Below, piece by piece: positions 1-5,978 of a DNA stretch of 9,194 nt (within the stretch, counting starts at the first letter, position 1; the number at the start of each line of letters is the position of its first letter). The notes under the pieces are model-generated. The model was not told where the DNA came from. It ran no database searches and was given only the letters and a program-made list of their open reading frames with translations. The position numbers and the translations under genes were made by a program. The stretch comes from Sandaracinaceae bacterium (GTDB lineage: Bacteria; Myxococcota_A; Polyangia; Polyangiales; Sandaracinaceae): positions 1 through 9,194 of the forward strand of contig JANWYL010000111.1 of assembly GCA_025056955.1 (NCBI GenBank), written 5' to 3'.

Positions 1-354
1 AAGAAAGGAGGGAGTGATGATCTCCGAGTCAGCATCCAGAAAAAGCAACCACTCGGATTGGCTGTGAGCAATAAAAGTGTTTCTGACCACTGAGAGGCCT
101 CGATTGACAGCAAAGGTGATCAAGGTCGCTGGACCTCGATGGGAACCAAGAAGGCTTCTCAGCGTTTCGCTGAGCTGAGGATCACCGCTCCCGTCGTCGC
201 AAACGCAGATCCTCGCCTCTTCTGCTCTATCGCAACGAAACAGGCTACGAATGAGGGGGGTCGGATCGATTCGATACACTGGAATGCACACATCAACCCG
301 TGCACTTTTCCCTTGCCCCCAGTGCTCTACCTTTTCTCTTTCTTTCTCACCCAT
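1..354 (-). CDS. Family 2 glycosyltransferase, N-terminal part (cut by left edge)
   Basis: The first 118 codons of a GT-A fold, family 2 glycosyltransferase are visible; the rest lies beyond base 1. Such enzymes move a sugar from a nucleotide-sugar onto a growing glycan, usually at the cytoplasmic face of the membrane. Visible landmarks are the first strand VCIPVYR (about residues 22-28), the nucleotide-binding CDDGSGD (52-58), the segment VNRGLSVVRN (83-92) and the metal-binding WLLFLDADSE (102-111), with DAD at 107-109. The ATG at 354 was chosen because an in-frame TAA lies six codons upstream and a GGAAGG ribosome-binding site sits about nine bases before it. It is a close paralogue of the next gene upstream (start 1516): residues 53-118 align without gaps to residues 58-123 there. 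The acceptor and donor sugars cannot be told from sequence. The reading frame is intact as far as it is visible. Confidence 0.88.
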   Translation of the reverse strand, partial: MGEKEREKVEHWGQGKSARVDVCIPVYRIDPTPLIRSLFRCDRAEEARICVCDDGSGDPQLSETLRSLLGSHRGPATLITFAVNRGLSVVRNTFIAHSQSEWLLFLDADSEIITPSFL

Positions 355-367
355 CGCACCTGCCCTT

Positions 368-430
368 CCTTAAGCCAAAAGAAGCACTCACTCCAAGAGC
401 CGAGATGCTAACTTGTTCCACGGCTTAAGG
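368..430. repeat. Spaced 9-bp inverted repeat in the gap between the two glycosyltransferases
   Basis: CCTTAAGCC at 368-376 and GGCTTAAGG at 422-430 are perfect inverted copies separated by 45 bases. Each arm also contains the self-complementary CTTAAG. They lie in the longest non-coding gap of the window (355-535), just before the ribosome-binding site of the truncated glycosyltransferase; the left arm abuts that site. They could form the base of an RNA hairpin in the leader or a paired protein-binding site. There is no T-run after it, so it does not look like an intrinsic terminator. Chance occurrence is possible. Confidence 0.35.
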
Positions 431-535
431 CAACCAAATTGCTGATCGGCAGGCGTTGGCCAGAGACGAGGATTCCATCGCCTTCAGCCCCAATAGCTCA
501 ACCCTTTCCTTTGGTATTTGGCTCTGAGAAGTTTT

Positions 536-1516
536 CTAAAGGTTTCCCCGACTGAATTGGGACAACGCTTCCCCATAGACTGCCCAACGAAAAAGCTTGA
601 GGGCGTAGAGCCTCAAGGTGATGGGGATTCGCTCGCGATCGAGGGCAACTCGACGGGCAAGCTCGCGAAGGGCACTGCGCACCGGCCGTGGCAAGGCCCG
701 AAGCCTCAAAGCCCCCTTCCCAAGACGCATGCGGCGCACGGCTTCAGGGTGTTTCTCATAGAGGCGGGCAAAGTTAGGCCCAGATTGCTCATACTTTTGG
801 ATCAGCACCTCATCCCTTTCTAAACCAAGGTGAATGGCAGGGTTATCGATGTGGAAAATGGGAAAGTGCTGGCTCACCCGAATTCCCCACTCCACATCCT
901 CCCCACCCCACCCCACAAAAGCGTTGTCGAAAGGCTCTGCTTCAAGCACCGCCCGATGGACCCAAAGAGTGGAGGTGTAGACATAGGCAGCAGGGTGAAG
1001 GCGCCTTTGTGATGCAGGAAGGCACTCAGAAGCCAATGACTGGGCCCGGTGAAGCGCCCTTGAGGGATCGTCGACCTCAGGCACCGTGAAACCACCGACG
1101 AGAATGGCAGGGGAGTGGAGCAGGGTGATCCACTCAAAATAACGCTTGAGGAAGAGGTGATCTGGAACTTCCATATCGCCATCCAGAAAGAGCAACCACT
1201 CGGCGCGGCTGTGGGTGATAAGCGAATTTCTGGCCGCAGAGCGGCCTTGGTTATTTGCAAAGGTGATCAAGGTGAATGGGCCCTTGTGGAGTGAAAGAAG
1301 ACCTCGCAATGCATCCTGTAGCTCAGGATCACCGCTCCCATCATCGCATATGCACAGGCCAACACCATCGATCCCATCGCATAGAAAAAGGCTTTTGAGG
1401 AGGCGTTCTGGAAGAAAGCGATAGACAGGGATGCAGATGTTCAAGAGGGGAGCTCCCCCAAACTCACCTCCATTTTCTATTTGAACGAGGCCTTGCTCAT
1501 GAGCATGCGTCACCAT
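536..1516 (-). CDS. Family 2 glycosyltransferase with galactosyltransferase-like C-terminal motif
   Basis: A complete 326-residue family 2 (GT-A fold) glycosyltransferase. Landmarks in order: ICIPVYRF (27-34), nucleotide-binding CDDGSGD (57-63), NNQGRSAARN (88-97), metal-binding LLFLDGDMEV (108-117, DGD at 112-114), and GWGGEDVEWGIR (202-213). The last resembles the GWGxED region of galactosyl- and N-acetylgalactosaminyl-transferases (Glyco_transf_7C type), where the acidic pair acts in acceptor binding or catalysis. The C-terminus (about 265-320) is basic and has no clear membrane segment. It begins 21 nt after the YfaP-like gene, so it is probably co-transcribed. The start is uncertain by one codon: GGAGG at 1519-1523 is only 2 nt from the ATG at 1516 but 5 nt from the adjacent GTG at 1513, so initiation may occur at 1513. 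A likely role is synthesis of a surface glycan; donor and acceptor are unknown. Confidence 0.9.
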   Translation of the reverse strand: MVTHAHEQGLVQIENGGEFGGAPLLNICIPVYRFLPERLLKSLFLCDGIDGVGLCICDDGSGDPELQDALRGLLSLHKGPFTLITFANNQGRSAARNSLITHSRAEWLLFLDGDMEVPDHLFLKRYFEWITLLHSPAILVGGFTVPEVDDPSRALHRAQSLASECLPASQRRLHPAAYVYTSTLWVHRAVLEAEPFDNAFVGWGGEDVEWGIRVSQHFPIFHIDNPAIHLGLERDEVLIQKYEQSGPNFARLYEKHPEAVRRMRLGKGALRLRALPRPVRSALRELARRVALDRERIPITLRLYALKLFRWAVYGEALSQFSRGNL

Positions 1517-1537
1517 GACCTCCGCTTGATTTGGGGA

Positions 1538-2245
1538 TTATGGATTCACTGGGCATGCATCGGAAGGAGAATTGATCGGGAAAACCAGCGCATCGACTTT
1601 TCTCCCAGGCGCAAGGCTCAAGCGGTATTCGATGGTGCGCTCTGGCTTTGTGAGCCTCAGGCGAACTTCTTGGCTTTTCCCCACACCACAACCATCGGCA
1701 TAGAGCAGCTGAACCCTGTACTCCCCCGGGGGTGGAGGTTGATGCCACGTGATGCGCTCTTTTTTGAGGTGCGGGTAAGCGCAAGCCCCACGGGCATCAT
1801 GCTCAAAAAGCGCACCGTTTGGAGAGATGGGTTCAACCAAGTCAACCGCAAATCCATTGGGCTCAATCACCCTGAGGTCGATGTCTGCATCTCCATCCCA
1901 TTCGACCGAAACCTCAAAGCATGAAGATGGTTGATGAGAAGGTGATTGCATGGTTTCAGAAGGTTGATCGCGCTCATCGCGAGGTGATAGTGACACTTCA
2001 CCATCCTCACCAGGAGCGGTGGGCTCCGCAGGGTGCGAAAGCTCCAGGCTGCTCGTGACCACCTGCTTTTGGCTTTGGATTTCGATGCGTTCTTCAGAAA
2101 AAAAAACGGGCTCGGGTAACCTGCGAATCGTTGCCTGGCTTTTGGGTAAGCGAGGCCGCAACAAAGCACACCCCTCTCCACTGACCAAACAGACGATGGC
2201 CACCCAAAGCCACCGCATCCTTTTTTGCACCCTCTCAGTTTGCAC
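1538..2245 (-). CDS. Exported protein with YfaP/DUF2135-like domain
   Basis: A 235-residue exported protein of unknown function. It begins with a basic region, then a hydrophobic segment MRWLWVAIVCLVSGEG (10-25) that looks like a signal sequence. Cys26 follows, but the residues before it do not make a good lipobox, so lipidation is doubtful. Residues 30-108 are low-complexity, rich in Pro, Ser, Glu and Gln, and look like a disordered linker. Residues 109-200 resemble the YfaP/DUF2135 beta-sandwich: VEWDGDADIDLRVIEPNG (114-131) followed by ITWHQPPPPGEYRVQLLY (165-182), where family members typically have W-D-x-D-x-D-L-x-V-x-x-P-x-G and P-x-G-x-Y-x-V. Cys109, 155, 186 and 231 could form disulfides. 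The start at 2245 is GTG with a weak ribosome-binding site; ATG at 2218, right before the signal segment, is a good alternative. An in-frame TAA upstream rules out a longer form. It starts 45 nt after the beta-propeller lipoprotein gene. Confidence 0.78.
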   Translation of the reverse strand: MQTERVQKRMRWLWVAIVCLVSGEGCALLRPRLPKSQATIRRLPEPVFFSEERIEIQSQKQVVTSSLELSHPAEPTAPGEDGEVSLSPRDERDQPSETMQSPSHQPSSCFEVSVEWDGDADIDLRVIEPNGFAVDLVEPISPNGALFEHDARGACAYPHLKKERITWHQPPPPGEYRVQLLYADGCGVGKSQEVRLRLTKPERTIEYRLSLAPGRKVDALVFPINSPSDACPVNP

Positions 2246-2290
2246 CCCAACTTTCTCTTATCCAACTTTTTGACACCTCCTCCCGAGCCC

Positions 2291-3373
2291 CTACTCTTCC
2301 ATTCGCTTGGGCGCAAGGCGCACTGTCGATGGGGCGATCCCTACGCCAATTGTGCCTTGGCTCCTTGCAATCGAAAAAGGGCGCCACATGTAGAGGAGGG
2401 AGATGCGTTCGTCGACGATGAATGGAGCTGGAGCACGGCGATTCGCTTGAAGGACAACCGGGCGGCCAAAGTTCTGAAAGTTCAGGCCATCAGCCGAAGC
2501 TGCAAGGGTGATAAGGACTTGGCCATTGCTGCGCCGCGACTCATAGTAGAGGCGGATGAAGGCACGACCCCCTGGCGATCGAAAGAGCACAGCGCCAGGA
2601 GCTCCTTGCTCCACTTCCTCCCCATTGCGCTCATCCCGAGGGGGCATGGGCGCAAGGCTGAGATCCGCAATCGGCTCAAAGCGCAAGCCATCTTGGGAAG
2701 CAGCAAGGGCGATTCGGCCGTTGTTTTCATAGTACATGAGGTAGCGCGCGGGTGTTTGAGGGAGTTCTCTCACATCGACGACTGAGGGGCGACGCAGGCC
2801 TTCGCCAGCCAAAAGGGGCTCGCTTTGGCTTGAAAATGGCCCTTCTGGAGATGGGGCCTGAGCCAAGCCAATGCCCCCCTGGGCAGCGTAGTAGAGAAGG
2901 ACTCGTCCTGGCTCGATAAGGACCCAAGGATCGCTCACATGGCCGCCTTCCCAGGGATGAAGTGCCCGGAGCACTTCCCTTTCTCCCTCAAAGGCAGGTC
3001 CTCTCGAAACATGGGCCAAGCCAGGCACGACCTTTGGCTCGGCCCGAAAGATGCGACGAGGACCGTGGGCAGCCCAGTTTGGCTCTGGAAATCGGGAAGG
3101 GATGGGCGGCCTTGACGGGTCCTCGAGGGGAGCTGCGGCATACCAAAGGGCCCCGTCCTGGGCCACCATCCCGCTTTCCGCAGAAGCAGCACTCAAAAAG
3201 ATGGCAACTCCACCAATTGCCAGGCCCGTCTCTTCGCTCTCAAGATCACGAAAAGGCCCTGTGCCGTTGTGAGGCAAGCCTTCAGGAGAGGCGCCAGGAG
3301 TCGCCAAAGTCGCACAGCCAGCAAGCGCCATGGAAACCCCAAGGGCCCACGGCCTCGCTTGCCCCAAGCGCAT
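2291..3373 (-). CDS. Lipoprotein with glycosidase-like beta-propeller
   Basis: A 360-residue predicted lipoprotein. The N-terminus MRLGQARPWALGVSMALAGC ends in the lipobox LAGC (17-20), so Cys20 should be lipidated after cleavage by signal peptidase II. The mature part carries a recurring unit of about 60 residues with aromatic pairs and small residues: LLYYAAQGGIGLAQAPSPEG (159-178), YLMYYENNGRIALAASQDGL (211-230), RLYYESRRSNGQVLITLAAS (274-293) and LLYMWRPFSIARSQGTIGVG (326-345). Each unit is preceded by a strand such as HVSDPWVL, RRPSVVDV, QGAPGAVL or RAPAPFIV. This pattern is typical of five-bladed propellers of the GH43/GH32-like glycosidase fold. Asp148 and Glu253/Glu255 may correspond to catalytic acids, but blade two has RRP where an acidic residue is often found, so activity is uncertain. 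The frame is open further upstream, to 3568, but that part overlaps ndk. The ATG at 3373 is one base after the ndk stop and directly yields the signal peptide, so translation is probably coupled to ndk. Confidence 0.82.
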   Translation of the reverse strand: MRLGQARPWALGVSMALAGCATLATPGASPEGLPHNGTGPFRDLESEETGLAIGGVAIFLSAASAESGMVAQDGALWYAAAPLEDPSRPPIPSRFPEPNWAAHGPRRIFRAEPKVVPGLAHVSRGPAFEGEREVLRALHPWEGGHVSDPWVLIEPGRVLLYYAAQGGIGLAQAPSPEGPFSSQSEPLLAGEGLRRPSVVDVRELPQTPARYLMYYENNGRIALAASQDGLRFEPIADLSLAPMPPRDERNGEEVEQGAPGAVLFRSPGGRAFIRLYYESRRSNGQVLITLAASADGLNFQNFGRPVVLQANRRAPAPFIVDERISLLYMWRPFSIARSQGTIGVGIAPSTVRLAPKRMEE

Positions 3374-3374
3374 G

Positions 3375-3797
3375 CTAGTAGCCCACTTCGTAGCCCGGGA
3401 AAAACCAAGCGATTTCGAAACGGGCTGTCTCGGGCCCATCTGAGCCATGGACCGCATTTTCTGTGATGCTTGCCCCAAAGCGCTTGCGCAAGGTACCTTC
3501 AGCGGCTTTGGCGGGATCGGTTGCGCCCATGAGCTCACGCCAGCGGGCAATCGCATTTTCGCCCTCAAGCACCATGATCACCGAGGGGCCCCTCGTCATA
3601 AAGTCGATGAGCTCCCTAAAAAAAGCCCGGTCCCTATGGACCGCATAGAAGCCATCGGCCATTGGACGCGTGAGATGAACCATGCGCATGGCGCGGATTT
3701 TCAGCTGATTTGACTCAATCGCGCGAATGATCTCTCCGATGTGGCCACGCTCGACCGCATCGGGCTTGCAGATTGCCAAAGTGCGTTCAATTGCCAT
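3375..3797 (-). CDS. ndk: Nucleoside diphosphate kinase
   Basis: A 140-residue protein of the normal length for bacterial Ndk. It transfers the terminal phosphate from ATP to nucleoside diphosphates by a ping-pong mechanism through a phosphohistidine, keeping the cytoplasmic NTP and dNTP pools balanced. The sequence shows the start MAIERTLAICKPDAV with the phosphate-contacting Lys11, the FYAVHRDRAFF segment (50-60, Tyr51), and the catalytic NAVHGSD motif (114-120) with His117. The ATG at 3797 has GAGGG four nt before it. The gene begins 22 nt after sucD. It fits the local biochemistry: GTP or ATP made by succinyl-CoA synthetase can be interconverted with other nucleotides by Ndk. Its stop codon is separated by a single base from the start of the downstream lipoprotein gene. 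Confidence 0.98.
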   Translation of the reverse strand: MAIERTLAICKPDAVERGHIGEIIRAIESNQLKIRAMRMVHLTRPMADGFYAVHRDRAFFRELIDFMTRGPSVIMVLEGENAIARWRELMGATDPAKAAEGTLRKRFGASITENAVHGSDGPETARFEIAWFFPGYEVGY

Positions 3798-3819
3798 CTT
3801 TCCCTCGTAATCCTTATCC

Positions 3820-4734
3820 TTAAGGCGCCTTTCTACCGAGGACTTCGGCCATTGTCACGCCGATGTGGGCAGGGGTCGGTGCGATGCGGACCCCTGCTTC
3901 GCGCAGGGCTTCGATTTTGGCCTGGGCTGTGCCCTTTCCACCAGAGATGATGGCCCCTGCATGGCCCATGCGCTTGCCTGGAGGGGCAGTGGCTCCTGCA
4001 ATGAAGGCCACAACTGGCTTTCGAAATTCCCGAGCGATGTATTCGGCTGCAGCTTCTTCGGCACTTCCCCCGATTTCGCCAATCAACACCACGGCCTCGG
4101 TTTCGGGGTCTTCATTGAAAAGCCGCAACGCATCGACAAAATCGGTGCCCTGCAAGGGATCACCACCAATCCCAAGGGCAGTGCTTTGCCCGAGGCCCAG
4201 CCCACTAAGCTGGAAAACAGTTTCGTATGTGAGGGTGCCCGAGCGCGAAACCACGCCGATTGGGCCTGGGCGATGGATGTGCCCAGGCATGATGCCGAGC
4301 TTACAGGCCAAGCCGGGAGCGATGATGCCTGGGCAATTTGGACCAATCAGGCGGCTCGGCTTGGGACCGCTTTGGGCTTCGAGCATGCGGCGCACGCGCA
4401 GCATGTCGACCACTGGGATGCCTTCGGTGATCGCAACGATGAGCTCGATCCCCGCTTCGATGGCTTCGAGGATCGCATCCGCCGCATGGGGGGCCGGAAC
4501 GAAAATGCAGCTCGCATTTGCGCCCGTTTCCCTCACCGCTTCCTCGACCGTGTCAAACACGGGCAAGGATTTTCCCGTTGTGGCTCCAACCCAGCGCTGG
4601 CCACCACGGCCAGGCGTCACACCGCCAACGATTTGGGTGCCATAGGCGAGGCACTGGTCAGCATGAAAAGACCCCGCACTCCCCGTGATCCCCTGCACAA
4701 TCACCCGGGTATCGCTTCGCACAAGGATTGCCAT
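3820..4734 (-). CDS. sucD: Succinyl-CoA synthetase alpha subunit
   Basis: A 304-residue alpha subunit of succinyl-CoA synthetase (succinate-CoA ligase), which converts succinyl-CoA, phosphate and NDP to succinate, CoA and NTP in the TCA cycle. It carries the CoA-binding Rossmann-type glycine motif VQGITGSAGSFH (13-24), the second domain with LIGPNCPGII (129-138) and GVVSRSGTLTYE (160-171), and the phosphorylated histidine in KRMGHAGAII (254-263), His258. The short connector GGKGTAQAK follows, as expected. Length is slightly above the roughly 290 residues usual for the family. The ATG at 4734 is preceded by GGAGG (4739-4743) with a 4-nt spacer. This ribosome-binding site shares a base with the sucC stop codon, which suggests translational coupling that would keep alpha and beta subunits in equal amounts. 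Confidence 0.98.
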   Translation of the reverse strand: MAILVRSDTRVIVQGITGSAGSFHADQCLAYGTQIVGGVTPGRGGQRWVGATTGKSLPVFDTVEEAVRETGANASCIFVPAPHAADAILEAIEAGIELIVAITEGIPVVDMLRVRRMLEAQSGPKPSRLIGPNCPGIIAPGLACKLGIMPGHIHRPGPIGVVSRSGTLTYETVFQLSGLGLGQSTALGIGGDPLQGTDFVDALRLFNEDPETEAVVLIGEIGGSAEEAAAEYIAREFRKPVVAFIAGATAPPGKRMGHAGAIISGGKGTAQAKIEALREAGVRIAPTPAHIGVTMAEVLGRKAP

Positions 4735-4742
4735 CTCGCCTC

Positions 4743-5924
4743 CTATTCCCTTACAAGCTCCACGATCCGGCGCGCTCCCTCGGCCATATCGGAAGCAGAA
4801 TGAATGGGCAAATTCGAAGCCTCCAAAATGGCCTTCCCCTTCTCCACATTGGTCCCTTCAAGGCGGACGACCAAGGGAACCTTCAAGCCAATTGCACGCG
4901 CGGCACCGATAATCCCATTTGCAATCGTATCGCAACGCATGATCCCGCCAAAAATGTTTACGAAAATTCCCCGCTCTTTCGGATCCCGAAGGATGATCTC
5001 AAAGCCACGGCGAACCTGGTTTTCGTTTGCACCTCCGCCCACATCCAAGAAATTGGCAGGAGCGCCTCCATAGTGCTTGATGATGTCCATGGTCGCCATG
5101 GCAAGGCCCGCTCCGTTGACGAGGCAGCCGATATTGCCATCGAGCTTGACGTAAGAAATACCGACCCGTTTGGCTTCAGTCTCACCCGGATCTTCTTCGT
5201 TGGGATCGCGCAGCCCTTCCCACTCGGGATGACGAAAGGCGGCGTTATCCTCAAGAGCAATTTTTGCGTCAAGCGCCATCAGGTCGCCATCGCGGGTGCA
5301 AAGAAGAGGGTTGACCTCAATGAGCGAGCAATCCTCGCTTAAAAAAAGCCCGTAAAGCCTGTGCAAAAGCTCGGCAAACTGGGCAAGCGTCACCCCCGAA
5401 AAGCCTAGCCCCTTGCCCAGCCTCCTTGCGTGGTGGGGCATAAGCCCTGTAATTGGATCAATTGGCATCCTCAATATTTTTGATGGGTCGCGCTCTGCGA
5501 CCTCTTCGATGTCCACCCCGCCGGCAGCTGAAGCCACAATCGTGATGCGGCGCGTCGCCCGATCGAGAAGAAGGGACAAGTAGATTTCGCGGCTTCCTTC
5601 AAGGTCAAGCCCTTCTTCAAGGTAGATGCGCCGAACCACCCGCCCTTCTGGACCTGTTTGCTTGGTCACAAGCGGCCGATTCCACATCGATTGGGCCCGC
5701 TCGACGGCCTCTTCAACGCTTCGAGCGAGGCGCACGCCGCCTCCTTTCCCGCGGCCACCGGCGTGGATCTGGGCCTTGACCACCACCACCCCTTTTCCCG
5801 TTTCATCCATCAGCGCTTGCACCTGAGAGGCCACTTCTTCGATCGAAAAAACCACCCTCCCACGAGGGATAGGGATTCCGTGCTTTGCAAAGATCGCTTT
5901 TGCTTGATGCTCGTGAAGGTTCAT
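4743..5924 (-). CDS. sucC: Succinyl-CoA synthetase beta subunit (ADP/GDP-forming)
   Basis: A 393-residue beta subunit, close to the usual 385-400. It pairs with SucD and supplies the nucleotide site and the succinate site. The N-terminal ATP-grasp part begins MNLHEHQAKAIFAKHGIP and contains the lysine- and glycine-rich AQIHAGGRGKGGGV (51-64). The metal-binding residues are in IEVNPL (202-207, Asn205) and MALDAKIAL (216-224, Asp219). The C-terminal flavodoxin-like ligase domain shows GCLVNGAGLAMATMD (266-280), FLDVGGGA (292-299) and NIFGGIMRCD (323-332), the last being the phosphate or helix-dipole region near the phosphohistidine. Whether ADP or GDP is preferred cannot be settled by eye. The ATG at 5924 has AGGAG three nt upstream. 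The gene begins 54 nt after asnB and ends 8 nt before sucD. Confidence 0.98.
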   Translation of the reverse strand: MNLHEHQAKAIFAKHGIPIPRGRVVFSIEEVASQVQALMDETGKGVVVVKAQIHAGGRGKGGGVRLARSVEEAVERAQSMWNRPLVTKQTGPEGRVVRRIYLEEGLDLEGSREIYLSLLLDRATRRITIVASAAGGVDIEEVAERDPSKILRMPIDPITGLMPHHARRLGKGLGFSGVTLAQFAELLHRLYGLFLSEDCSLIEVNPLLCTRDGDLMALDAKIALEDNAAFRHPEWEGLRDPNEEDPGETEAKRVGISYVKLDGNIGCLVNGAGLAMATMDIIKHYGGAPANFLDVGGGANENQVRRGFEIILRDPKERGIFVNIFGGIMRCDTIANGIIGAARAIGLKVPLVVRLEGTNVEKGKAILEASNLPIHSASDMAEGARRIVELVRE

Positions 5925-5978
5925 GGGCTCCTTTTTGGGGGAAGCTAGCGGTTTGCCAAAGCGCTGACAACAGCCAAC

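Noticed and set aside
405..433. Promoter-like hexamers TTGCCT and TAGCAT with 17-nt spacing on the minus strand
   Set aside because: Each hexamer matches the consensus at only four of six positions. Such pairs are frequent by chance, and the sigma-factor preference of this organism is unknown, so it is not called as a feature.
428..478. Short open frame of 16 codons on the minus strand starting at ATG 478
   Set aside because: It has no convincing ribosome-binding site, is very short and its predicted product has no recognisable character.
3374..3568. N-terminal extension of the beta-propeller lipoprotein overlapping ndk
   Set aside because: It would overlap ndk by about 190 bases and bury the signal peptide and lipobox 65 residues into the protein. 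The ATG at 3373 gives a normal lipoprotein N-terminus.
3865..4803. Plus-strand open frame of 312 codons antisense to sucD
   Set aside because: It mirrors the codons of a fully conserved sucD, has biased composition (His, Asp, Gly, Arg rich) and no recognisable domain or ribosome-binding site.
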